Source of the DNA: Aldehydirespirator sp965203635
GTDB lineage: Bacteria > Actinomycetota > Acidimicrobiia > Acidimicrobiales > Aldehydirespiratoraceae
Direction: 5' to 3'
Assembly: GCA_965203635.1 (NCBI GenBank)
Contig: OZ241903.1
Span: forward strand, 1,488,001 to 1,552,000
DNA length: 64,000 nt
In this document: one piece after another, positions 42,801 to 50,440 of the stretch
How the letters are laid out: each line of letters opens with the position of its first letter
Numbering within the stretch: the first letter of the stretch is position 1
Notes under the pieces: generated by a model
Seen by the model: only the letters and a program-made list of their open reading frames with translations
Told to the model about the DNA's origin: nothing
Database searches by the model: none
Position numbers and translations under genes: made by a program

Positions 42801-44033
42801 CTATCGCAGCACCCGGGTCTGCTGGTCGGCTGAGGCCACCAGCCGACCTCGGCGGTACACCCGGCGCGACATCGGGGCGTCGGCGACCGCACCCCGCAGC
42901 GAGGTCGCGTCGATGGCCACCAGGTCGGCGGGATCGCCGGGCTCGAAGTTGACCGCGGCCAGACCCATGACCCGCCGGGCGGTGTTGGCCACCATGTCGT
43001 AGGCATCGGCGGGCAGCCGGTGGCCGGCCATCACCATCAGCGCGGCGGTCTCCAGCGGGTCGCTGCGCCCCACCAGGTTGAACGGGTCCTGCACGTTGTC
43101 GGCCCCGGCCGCCACGACCGCGCCCGCGTCCAGGAGCGCATCGATGGCAGTGAGGCCCCGGGGCGTGCCCACCGGGTCGTCCCGGCCCTGCAGGAACAGG
43201 TTGGTCTGGGGCAGGGTGATCACCGAGATGCCGGCCGCGGCGACTTCGGTGGCCACCGCCTCCTGCACATCGGGCGGCTGCATGCCCAGGCTGACGCAAT
43301 GGCTCGCGGCCACCGACCCGTCGAAGCCCTTGTCGCCCACCTGGCGGGCCAGTTCCCGCAGTGTCAGCACCGACGGGTCGAGCGTCTCGTCGGTGTGCAG
43401 GTCTATGTCGATGCCGGCCGTTGTCGCCAGCGCCAGCACGTCGGCGATGTGGGCCGGCGGGTCGTCCTGGAGGTTGGGGCAGCCCCCCACGAGGTCGACA
43501 CCGGCCTCCACGGCCTCCTCCAACGCTCGAACGTTGTCGGCGCTGTCCGGGCCGGTCATCGGCCAGCCGGTCAAGGCCACCATCTGGAAGTCGATGAGGC
43601 CCTCCATGGCCCGCGCCGCCTCCTGCACGGCCAGCACGCTGGCGATGCCGATGTCGGCGGTGACGTTGATGTGGGTGCGAACCGCGGTCACTCCGTGCAC
43701 GAGCAGCATCTCGAAGGCCTGGGTGGCCCGCTCGACGGTCCGCTCATAGGACAGCCGGCCGTCCTCCGCGGCCTCGAACCAGGCGTTGATGGCACCCATG
43801 AGGTCGCCCTTGGGGTTGGGCACCTCGTCGGCGGTCAGGGCCTTGTCGAGGTGGGCGTGAGGCTCGGCCATGGCCGGCAGCAGCAGCCAGCCACGGAGGT
43901 CGTCGATCTCGGCGGCGTCGTCGAGCACAGACGAGCCCGAGTCCGTGACGCCGGAGATCGTGCCGTCGGCGGTGTCGATTCGCACGTCGACGCTGCGGCC
44001 GTCGACCAGCCGAGCATTGCGAAGGACTCGCAC
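42801..44033 (-). CDS. Amidohydrolase, cytosine deaminase-like
   Basis: 410 residues. Metal-dependent amidohydrolase fold: N-terminal beta region VRVLRNARLVDGRSVDV, first HxH motif in MAEPHAHLDKALT (the Asp-Lys after it is the CodA-type pattern), IDLHTDETLDP and ASHCVSLGM as further metal/substrate blocks, and the last metal aspartate in AAGADNVQDPF. Closest in design to cytosine deaminase/isoguanine deaminase-like enzymes. GGGAGG stands before the GTG. It is first in the operon with the oxygenase; adjacent to the NMT1-like ABC transporter it suggests uptake and breakdown of a pyrimidine-like or related heterocycle. Confidence 0.88.
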   Translation of the reverse strand: MRVLRNARLVDGRSVDVRIDTADGTISGVTDSGSSVLDDAAEIDDLRGWLLLPAMAEPHAHLDKALTADEVPNPKGDLMGAINAWFEAAEDGRLSYERTVERATQAFEMLLVHGVTAVRTHINVTADIGIASVLAVQEAARAMEGLIDFQMVALTGWPMTGPDSADNVRALEEAVEAGVDLVGGCPNLQDDPPAHIADVLALATTAGIDIDLHTDETLDPSVLTLRELARQVGDKGFDGSVAASHCVSLGMQPPDVQEAVATEVAAAGISVITLPQTNLFLQGRDDPVGTPRGLTAIDALLDAGAVVAAGADNVQDPFNLVGRSDPLETAALMVMAGHRLPADAYDMVANTARRVMGLAAVNFEPGDPADLVAIDATSLRGAVADAPMSRRVYRRGRLVASADQQTRVLR

Positions 44034-44115
44034 CAGTCAACCTCCCGGTGAGTGCGGCCGCGGCAGTCTCCCAGCTATCGGCTACGACGCCAAAGGCGGC
44101 GACTCGGCCCCCTCG

Positions 44116-44166
44116 CGTTCTTGACGTAGTTGTGCTGCCATATGGCGGACAACTACGTCAAGAACG
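44116..44166. repeat. Family B 51-bp inverted repeat, copy 2
   Basis: Same 18-bp arms as at 10663 (CGTTCTTGACGTAGTTGT and its complement) with a different, itself palindromic centre GCCATATGGC. It ends three bases from the CoA-transferase stop codon. Confidence 0.95.
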
Positions 44167-44168
44167 TC

Positions 44169-45356
44169 TCAGAAGACGGCTCCGGCCTGGCGGAGGTCCT
44201 TGATCTCGTCGGCGTCGAGGCCCAACTCGGCCAGGATCTCGTCGGCGTGCTCGTTGAGCCGGGGGACGGAGGGTCGGAACTCGGGCTGGGTGGCCGAGAA
44301 CCGGGGGGCCAGCCGGGCCTGGCGGATGCGGCCCGCGGTCGGATGGTCCCACTCGACGAGGGTCTCGTTGTGGCGGATATGGGGATCGTCGTGCAGGTCC
44401 TCCACCGCGGCGACCTCCCCGCACGGCACGGAGTTCTCGTGCATCCGGGGCACGAGATCGGCGACCTTCCATCTGCCGAACTCCTCCTCGAGCAGGGCTC
44501 CGAGCTCCTCGGAAAGGCCGCGGCGGCCCTCGTGGGTGCCCCACTTCCGGTGGTCGATCCAATCGTCACGCCCCAGGGCCCGGTAGAGGCCGTGGAACTG
44601 CTTGTCGCTGACCACGAAGTAGACGATGTGGCCGTCGGCGCACGGCGTGAGCCGGTAGATGGTGGCCAGGTGCCGGCCACCACCGGCGTCCTCATCGAGC
44701 AGCGTGTCGGCCATGCCGCCGTCGGGCCACAGGAACTGCACCGCGGTGTCGAACATGGACAGGTCGATGTGCTGGCCCCCTGCGCCCCGGCCGCGGGCGA
44801 ACAGGGCCGACACTATGGCCAGTGCCGCCATCCAGCCCGAGGCCTTGTCGATCACCCCGTTGCGCACCAGGTCGGGTATGGGCACCTCCGGGTTCACCTG
44901 AAGGGCCACGTAGCCGGTCACGGCCTGGATGATCGGGTCGTAGGCGGCCCGGCCGGCATAGGGGCCGCTCGACCCGTAGCCCGACATCGAGCAGTAGACG
45001 ATGTCGGGATTGACGGCCGCCGCGTGCTCGTACCCCATGCCGAGGCCGTCCATGACGCCGGGACGCATGTTCTGCACGGCCACGTCGCAGCCGGCCAGCA
45101 GCTTGAGGCCCAGCCCGCGGCCGGCTTCGGTGGAAAGGTCGATCTGGATCGACCGCTTGCCCCGGTTGCAGTTGGCAACCGTGCTGTTGACGCCGCCCTT
45201 GGCGAAACGGGCCAGGCGAGACAGGTCGCCGGGGCCGGGCGGCTCGACCTTGATCACGTCGGCGCCGAGGTCGGCCAGCAGCATGGTCGCGGTCGGTCCG
45301 GCCAGCACCTGGGTCAGGTCGATCACTCGTATGCCCGAGAGTGGCCCCGTCGCCAT
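44169..45356 (-). CDS. CaiB/BaiF-family CoA-transferase (class III)
   Basis: 395 residues. Family blocks: IRVIDLTQVLAGPTATMLLADLGADVIKVE at the start, NKGKRSI-like NRGKRSIQIDL, the catalytic aspartate in AAYDPIIQAVTG, and LSMFDTAVQFL. The enzyme moves CoA between acyl-CoA donors and carboxylic acids. GGGAGG lies six bases before the ATG at 45356; longer starts lack it. It stands alone, divergent from the alcohol dehydrogenase gene; the 163-bp gap carries a repeated ATCTTCACAC pair. The acid it activates is unknown, but both neighbours suggest carboxylic-acid/alcohol catabolism. Confidence 0.92.
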   Translation of the reverse strand: MATGPLSGIRVIDLTQVLAGPTATMLLADLGADVIKVEPPGPGDLSRLARFAKGGVNSTVANCNRGKRSIQIDLSTEAGRGLGLKLLAGCDVAVQNMRPGVMDGLGMGYEHAAAVNPDIVYCSMSGYGSSGPYAGRAAYDPIIQAVTGYVALQVNPEVPIPDLVRNGVIDKASGWMAALAIVSALFARGRGAGGQHIDLSMFDTAVQFLWPDGGMADTLLDEDAGGGRHLATIYRLTPCADGHIVYFVVSDKQFHGLYRALGRDDWIDHRKWGTHEGRRGLSEELGALLEEEFGRWKVADLVPRMHENSVPCGEVAAVEDLHDDPHIRHNETLVEWDHPTAGRIRQARLAPRFSATQPEFRPSVPRLNEHADEILAELGLDADEIKDLRQAGAVF

Positions 45357-45395
45357 CGTTCGCCTCCCTGTTGATCGATCCGATAGGAGTCCTAC

Positions 45396-45417
45396 ATCTT
45401 CACACATATCTTCACAC
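45396..45417. promoter_or_regulatory. Direct repeat in divergent promoter region
   Basis: ATCTTCACAC occurs at 45396 and 45408, 12 bp apart (about one helical turn). It lies between the CoA-transferase and alcohol dehydrogenase starts and could bind a shared regulator. Seen only once, so tentative. Confidence 0.4.
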
Positions 45418-45519
45418 CCCGGATGCCGGCGATGGCAGGCTCACCGCGACCCGGATCCCCCATCGCGGGGTTGCGGCGATCGCGCTAGCGTCGCGCGCCC
45501 GAGTTGCTGGAGGTGCCGA

Positions 45520-46638
45520 GTGAAGACCAGAGCAGCTGTCCTGCGAGAGACGAACGCCGACTGGAGCGTCGAGGAGATCGAGCTCGACGGGCCCGGGCCG
45601 CGAGAAGTGCTGGTGAAGACGACCGCGGCCGGCATGTGCCATTCCGACGAGCACGCCCGCAACGGATCCATGCCGGTGCCGCTGCCCATCGTGGGGGGCC
45701 ACGAGGGCGCCGGAGTGGTCGTCGAGCTGGGCGAGGGCGTGGCCGAGCTGGCCGTCGGCGACCACATCTCGGCCTCGTTCGTGCCGTCGTGCGGCCGCTG
45801 CCGCTGGTGCTCCGACGGCCAGCAGCACCTCTGCGACCTCGGCCTGCACCTGCTCGACCCCGGCATGATGCCGCCCGCGGGAGGTTTCCGCCATCACGAC
45901 GCCGGCGGCACCGACCTGACGCCCATGCTCAAGCTGGGAACGTTCTCCGAGCACATGGTGGTCAGCGTCGACTCCGCGGTGAAGGTCGACCCGGACGTGC
46001 CGGCGCCCATCGCCGCACTGGTGAGCTGCGGGGTGACCACCGGCTTCGGGTCGGTGGCCAACCGGGCCGACGTCCGGCCCGGCGACACCGTGGTGGTGGT
46101 GGGCTGCGGCGGGCTGGGCAGCGCGGCGCTCCAGGCGGCCAAGATCGCGGGAGCATCCAACATCGTGGCCGTCGACCCGGCCGAGTCCAAGCGGGAGGCC
46201 GCCGGCAGGTTCGGCGCCACCCACACGGCCGAGTCCATGGAGGCGGCCATGGAGACGGTCGGGCTCGTGACCGGCGGCGTGATGGCCGACAGCCTGGTCC
46301 TCACTCCCGGCGTGATGAGCGGCGAGATGCTGGCCCCGGCCCAGTTCCTGGTGCGCAAGGGCGGCACGGTGGTGGTGGCCGCCGTCGCCCCGCTGGAACA
46401 GATGGACGTTCAGTTCAACCTGTTCGATTTCGCCATGCTGAACAAGCAGCTCAGGGGCTCGATGTTCGGCTCGGCCAGCCCCCGCTCGGAGATCCCGCAC
46501 CTGCTGTCGCTCTATACCCAGGGCCAACTCGACCTCGACAGCTTCGTGAGTGCCACCTACTCGCTGGACGAGGTGAACGACGGCTACCGGGACCTGCGCG
46601 AGGGCCGCAACATCAGGGGTGTCATCGCCTTTGACTGA
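45520..46638 (+). CDS. Zinc-dependent alcohol dehydrogenase (NDMA/class III-like)
   Basis: 372 residues. Catalytic-zinc motif GMCHSDEHA and GGHEGAGVVVE, structural-zinc cysteines in SCGRCRWCSDGQQHLC, and the NAD Rossmann loop VVVVGCGGLGSAALQAAK are all present, with ALVSCGVTTGFGS before it. The pattern fits the mycothiol/NDMA-dependent group of actinobacterial class III-like dehydrogenases. GGAGG lies seven bases before the GTG. It overlaps the MoxR-like gene at its 3' end by 20 bp, so the next two genes may be co-transcribed. Substrate not determined. Confidence 0.93.
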   Translation: MKTRAAVLRETNADWSVEEIELDGPGPREVLVKTTAAGMCHSDEHARNGSMPVPLPIVGGHEGAGVVVELGEGVAELAVGDHISASFVPSCGRCRWCSDGQQHLCDLGLHLLDPGMMPPAGGFRHHDAGGTDLTPMLKLGTFSEHMVVSVDSAVKVDPDVPAPIAALVSCGVTTGFGSVANRADVRPGDTVVVVGCGGLGSAALQAAKIAGASNIVAVDPAESKREAAGRFGATHTAESMEAAMETVGLVTGGVMADSLVLTPGVMSGEMLAPAQFLVRKGGTVVVAAVAPLEQMDVQFNLFDFAMLNKQLRGSMFGSASPRSEIPHLLSLYTQGQLDLDSFVSATYSLDEVNDGYRDLREGRNIRGVIAFD

Positions 46639-47638
46639 AGAGGCCGGGCGGGCCGACGCCTCCGGCTTCCACGACGCCCGTGGCGGCCTGGTCGACACCG
46701 TTGCGGCTGCCATGGTGGGGCGCCACCGGGAGGTCGAGCTGGTGGTCGCCGCGGTCGGCGCCGGACGCCACCTGCTGCTCGAGGGTCCGCCCGGCACCGG
46801 CAAGACCACCCTGCTGCGGGCCCTGGCCTCAGCGATGGATGTTCCGCTGGTCACCGTCGAGGGCAATGCCGAGCTGACCCCGGCTCGGCTCGCCGGGCAG
46901 TTCGACCCGGCCCGGGTGCTGTCGGAGGGCTACACCGGTGACGCCTTCATGCCCGGCCCGCTCATCGAGGCCATGCAGGACGGGGCGCTGCTCTACGTCG
47001 AGGAGCTCAACCGGGTGCCCGAGGAGACCGTCAACCTGCTCATCGGGGTGATGTCGGAGGGCGAGCTCCACCTGCCCAGGGTGGGGAGGATCGCCGCTGC
47101 GGAGCAGTTCCGCCTGGTGGCCGCCATGAATCCCTACGACACGGTGGGCACGTCACGCCTGTCCAGCGCGGTCTACGACCGCATCTGCCACCTGTCCATG
47201 GGCTACCAGGACGAGCGCGACGAGCGTCTCATAGTGGAATTGCGGGCCCAGGGCTTCCCCGCCGGCGGTGCGGCGGCCGAGCGCACCATGGCCCGGGCCG
47301 TGGCGGTGACCCGGGCCACCCGCACCCACCGCGACGTGCGGATGGGGTCGTCGGTGCGCGGCGCGATGGACCTGTGCGATGTGGCCGCTCGCCTCTGCCA
47401 GCTCCGTGACCTGGCCCTCGACGACCCCGGGGTGGGCCTCGACGCCGCGCTGATGGCTCTCACCGGCCGGATCCGGCTCCACGAGGGAGGGGACCGTACC
47501 CCCGAGGCCATCGTGCGGGAGCTGTGGGAGGAGGTGCTCGCGGCCGAGCAGCGCAGTGACGGCCCGCCGCCCGAGTCCCTGGTGCCTTCGATGGAAAAAG
47601 TGCCGGCCCCCGGAGGGGCGACCGGCCCAGGGGCCTAG
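46619..47638 (+). CDS. MoxR-family AAA+ ATPase
   Basis: 339 residues. Walker A LEGPPGTGKTTLLRAL, Walker B ALLYVEELNRVPEE and sensor-1-like VAAMNPYDTVGTSRLS belong to the MoxR/CbbQ/NorQ-type AAA+ group, chaperone-like ATPases that work with a VWA-domain partner on metal insertion or complex activation. The VWA partner follows directly. GTG at 46619 or TTG at 46631 are possible starts. The end of the gene contains GGAAAAAG (47593-47600), a shifty-looking run, after which the -1 frame stays open into the VWA gene. Confidence 0.9.
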   Translation: MSSPLTEEAGRADASGFHDARGGLVDTVAAAMVGRHREVELVVAAVGAGRHLLLEGPPGTGKTTLLRALASAMDVPLVTVEGNAELTPARLAGQFDPARVLSEGYTGDAFMPGPLIEAMQDGALLYVEELNRVPEETVNLLIGVMSEGELHLPRVGRIAAAEQFRLVAAMNPYDTVGTSRLSSAVYDRICHLSMGYQDERDERLIVELRAQGFPAGGAAAERTMARAVAVTRATRTHRDVRMGSSVRGAMDLCDVAARLCQLRDLALDDPGVGLDAALMALTGRIRLHEGGDRTPEAIVRELWEEVLAAEQRSDGPPPESLVPSMEKVPAPGGATGPGA

Positions 47639-47769
47639 TCCTCGAAGGGTTCAGGGCCCGCGAGGCGCTCGACGCCGAGCGGGTCCGCACCACCCCCCGC
47701 GGCCACTACGAGGGCCAGCCCGGCTTCAGGCTGCTCAGTCCCACCACCGGAGCCCTCGACACCGCCGAG

Positions 47770-48561
47770 GTGGCCGAGCAAGCCTCCGTCGACCCCGACC
47801 AGACCCTCGCCCTGCTGGCCGACATGGCCGCCGCCGCCGACCGCAGGATGGCGGCGCTGGCGGCGCGCCTGGCGGGACGGCTGGCGCTCGACCTGGCCCG
47901 GGCCGGGGCGTCGTCGGCGGGCGGGGTGGGCCGCCTCGAGCCTGGACGGGCCGATCTCTGCAGTGGCGACATTGACATCGACCGCAGTCTCGACGGTCTG
48001 CTCGAGGCCAGAGCGGCGGGACGCCCGGTGGGGTTGGACGAGTTGTGGGTGCAGCGCTGGCAGCGTCCCGCCACCGCGATCACTCTCGTTGTGGACCGGT
48101 CGGGGTCGATGGGCGGCCCGCGGCTGGCCGCCGCCGCGGTGGCCGCCGCGGCCTGCGCCCTGCGAGCGCCCCAGCAGTGGTCGGCACTCGCTTTCGGCGA
48201 CCAGGTCGTGGCCATCAAGTCGGCCGATCGGGACCGCCCGGCGCCGGCCGTGGTGGATGACGTGCTGCGGCTGCGCGGCTACGGCACCACCGACCTCGCG
48301 GCCGCGCTCGACGCGGCCCGGGCTCAGCTGGAGCGGTGCACGGCCCGGCGCCGCGTCGCGGTGCTGCTCTCGGACTGCCGGGCCACCGCGGGGGGTGATC
48401 CGTTGGCCGCGGCCCGCCGCCTCGACGAGCTGTGCGTGATCGCGCCCGCGGGCGACGCGGCAGACGCCGAGGCCTTCGCGGCCGCCGCCGGCGCCCGGTT
48501 CGCAGCGATCGCGGGTCCCCACTCCATCCCCGACGCAGTCGCAACCGTCCTGCAGGGCTGA
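47770..48561 (+). CDS. VWA-domain protein, partner of MoxR ATPase
   Basis: 263 residues from the GTG at 47770. MIDAS motif VVDRSGSMGG, the downstream GTTDLAAALDAAR (conserved Thr) and LLSDCRAT (Asp) make a functional metal-ion-dependent adhesion site. With the MoxR ATPase it should form a cofactor-insertion or complex-maturation pair. The frame is open and coding-like back to 47560 (LEGFRAREALDAERV, RGHYEGQPGFRLL), but that stretch has no ATG, GTG or TTG. Either the start is an unusual codon, or ribosomes reach it by a frameshift from moxR, or the first 70 codons are chance. The call uses the only canonical start. Confidence 0.8.
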   Translation: MAEQASVDPDQTLALLADMAAAADRRMAALAARLAGRLALDLARAGASSAGGVGRLEPGRADLCSGDIDIDRSLDGLLEARAAGRPVGLDELWVQRWQRPATAITLVVDRSGSMGGPRLAAAAVAAAACALRAPQQWSALAFGDQVVAIKSADRDRPAPAVVDDVLRLRGYGTTDLAAALDAARAQLERCTARRRVAVLLSDCRATAGGDPLAAARRLDELCVIAPAGDAADAEAFAAAAGARFAAIAGPHSIPDAVATVLQG

Positions 48562-48570
48562 CCCGCCCGG

Positions 48571-48688
48571 GAATTGGCAGCGTTTCGCACGCTATGCGTG
48601 CATTCTGCTGCCAATTCGGGCGGCGCTGAGCTCAGGCTCAGGAATTGGCAGCGTTTCGCACGCTATGCGTGCATTCTGCTGCCAATTC
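48571..48688. repeat. Family A palindromic repeat, doublet (VWA/livF gap)
   Basis: Copies at 48571-48617 and 48642-48688. Here the outer arms GAATTGGCAGC and GCTGCCAATTC are perfect, and the inner GCACGC/GCGTGC has a three-base loop. The doublet fills the gap between convergent genes (VWA stop 48561, livF stop 48693). Confidence 0.92.
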
Positions 48689-48692
48689 GGGT

Positions 48693-49436
48693 TCAGCGGG
48701 CTCCGAGGAACGCTCGCCGCACCTCCGGGTCGGCCAGCAGATCGGCCGAGCTGCCCTGGTGGGTGATCAGCCCGTGCTCGATCACGTAGCCGCGGTGGCT
48801 GGTCTCCAGGCCCTGGCGGGCGTTCTGCTCGATCATCAGGGTGGTCAACGAGATCTCGCGGTTGAGCCGCCGGACCGTCTCGAACACCTCGGCGGTCACG
48901 ATGGGGGACAACCCGGCGGACGGCTCGTCCATCAGCACCAGGCGCGGCTCCCACATGAGGGCGCGGCCGATCTCCAGCATCCGCTGCTCGCCTCCCGACA
49001 TCGTCCCGGCCGCCTGGCGGGCCCGGGCGCCCAGTCTCGGGAACAGGTCGCACACGAAGCCGATGCGTTCCCGCACCCGGGCCTTGTCGGTGCAGCGGTA
49101 CATGCCCAGTTCGAGGTTCTCGTAGACGGTCATCTGGGCGAACGAGCTGCGCAGCTGGGGCACGATGGCGATCCCGGCTGTGGCCAGGGCGTCGGACGGG
49201 TTGATGTTGGTGATGTCGGCACCGTCGCAGAGCACCCGACCGGCCCGAACCGGCACCAGCCCGTAGACCGCCTTGAACACCGTCGACTTGCCGGCGCCGT
49301 TGGGACCGATCACGCACACGATCTCGCCGGAGTGCACCTCGAGATCGATGCCCCGGATGATGTCGTGGCCCGGCACGTAGCCGGCGGCCATGGACCGCAC
49401 ATCCAGCAGAGGCTCGCCGCTCGGTGCGCCGTTCAT
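48693..49436 (-). CDS. livF: Branched-chain-type ABC ATPase LivF
   Basis: 247 residues. Walker A GPNGAGKSTVFKAVYGL, signature MSGGEQRMLEIGRALM and Walker B LVLMDEPSAGLSPIV mark LivF. It powers the LivH/LivM-type permease for branched-chain amino acids or related compounds (urea, short amides). It is the last gene of the minus-strand unit SBP-livH, livM, livG, livF. A run of six 34-bp tandem repeats, each holding ATGAGCGGGGCCGAGCGG and a stop, lies just upstream and may affect start choice; ATG at 49436 begins the ATPase sequence MNGAPSGEPLL. Confidence 0.92.
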   Translation of the reverse strand: MNGAPSGEPLLDVRSMAAGYVPGHDIIRGIDLEVHSGEIVCVIGPNGAGKSTVFKAVYGLVPVRAGRVLCDGADITNINPSDALATAGIAIVPQLRSSFAQMTVYENLELGMYRCTDKARVRERIGFVCDLFPRLGARARQAAGTMSGGEQRMLEIGRALMWEPRLVLMDEPSAGLSPIVTAEVFETVRRLNREISLTTLMIEQNARQGLETSHRGYVIEHGLITHQGSSADLLADPEVRRAFLGAR

Positions 49437-49642
49437 GGTCCGGCCCCGTTCACCGCTCGGCCCCGCTCATGGTCCGGTCCCGTTCACCGCTCGGCCCCGC
49501 TCATGGTCCGGTCCCGTTCACCGCTCGGCCCCGTTCATGGTCCGGTCCCGTTCACCGCTCGGCCCCGCTCATGGTCCGGTCCCGTTCACCGCTCGGCCCC
49601 GCTCATGGTCCGGTCCCGTTCACCGCTCGGCGCCGCTCATGG
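49437..49642. repeat. 34-bp tandem repeats at the livG/livF junction
   Basis: TCACCGCTCGGC starts at 49450, 49484, 49518, 49552, 49586 and 49620 (34-bp spacing). On the minus strand each unit is ATGAGCGGGGCCGAGCGG-TGA followed by ACGGGACCGGACC: a six-codon frame with its own stop. The array begins right after the livG stop and ends at the livF ATG. Confidence 0.93.
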
Positions 49643-50440
49643 TCAGGCCCCGGTCCCGTTGCCGCCGGCGTCGCCGGCGTTGGTCTGGCGGGCGCGACCG
49701 GCCGCACCGAAATAGGCCTCGATCACCGCGGGATCATCCATGATCCGGCTCGGCGTCCCCTCGGCCAGCTTGCTGCCGGCGTCGAGCACCACCACCCGCT
49801 CGCATAGGTCGGCGACGAACTGCACGTTGTGCTCGACCAGCAGGAAGGCCACTCCCTGCCCGGAGTTCACCGCTCGCAGCCGGTCCTTGATGTCCTCGAC
49901 GAGGCTCGGGTTCACGCCGGCGGTGGCCTCGTCGAGCAGGACCATCCTCGGATCGCTCATGAGTGCCATGCCGATCTCCAGCAGCCGGCGCTGGCCGCCC
50001 GACAGGGTGCCCGCCGGCTCGTCGCGCATCTCCACGAGCATCAGGAACTCCAGCAGGTCCCCTGCCTTGCGCCGGGTGGCCGCGCCGGCAGGCCGGAAGA
50101 GGTCACGCAAGCCGACCTCGGCCCACTGCGTGCTGAGTTCCATGTTCTCAGCCACGGTGAGACCGCGGTAGACGCGCATCAGCTGGAAGGTGCGGGCCAT
50201 GCCCAGCCGGGCGACCTGGTGCGGGCGGCGCCGGGTGATGTCGACCCCGTCGAAGCTGACCGAGCCGCCGTCGATGCTCTGGATCCCGCTGAGGCAGTCG
50301 AACAGCGTCGTCTTGCCGCTGCCGTTGGGGCCGATGAGCCCGACCATCTCGCCCGGTGCGACCTCGATGTCGACCCCGTCGACCGCGGTCAGCCCGCCGA
50401 ATCGCTTGACGACACCGGCCGCTTCGAGCAACGCGGTCAC
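49643..50440 (-). CDS. livG: Branched-chain-type ABC ATPase LivG
   Basis: 265 residues. Walker A GPNGSGKTTLFDCLSGI, signature LSGGQRRLLEIGMALM, Walker B MVLLDEATAGVNPSLV, H-loop LLVEHNVQFV. The GTG at 50440 overlaps the stop of livM by four bases (GTGA), a clear sign of coupling. Partner of LivF in the same complex. The C-terminus ends in a Gly/Asn-rich tail encoded partly by the start of the 34-bp repeat array. Confidence 0.93.
   Translation of the reverse strand: MTALLEAAGVVKRFGGLTAVDGVDIEVAPGEMVGLIGPNGSGKTTLFDCLSGIQSIDGGSVSFDGVDITRRRPHQVARLGMARTFQLMRVYRGLTVAENMELSTQWAEVGLRDLFRPAGAATRRKAGDLLEFLMLVEMRDEPAGTLSGGQRRLLEIGMALMSDPRMVLLDEATAGVNPSLVEDIKDRLRAVNSGQGVAFLLVEHNVQFVADLCERVVVLDAGSKLAEGTPSRIMDDPAVIEAYFGAAGRARQTNAGDAGGNGTGA

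Noticed and set aside
45396..45417. Insertion-sequence target duplication
   Set aside because: The ATCTTCACAC pair is only 12 bp apart with no element between.
49437..49642. CRISPR-like array (regular repeats)
   Set aside because: The 34-bp units are directly tandem with no unique spacers, and no cas genes are near.
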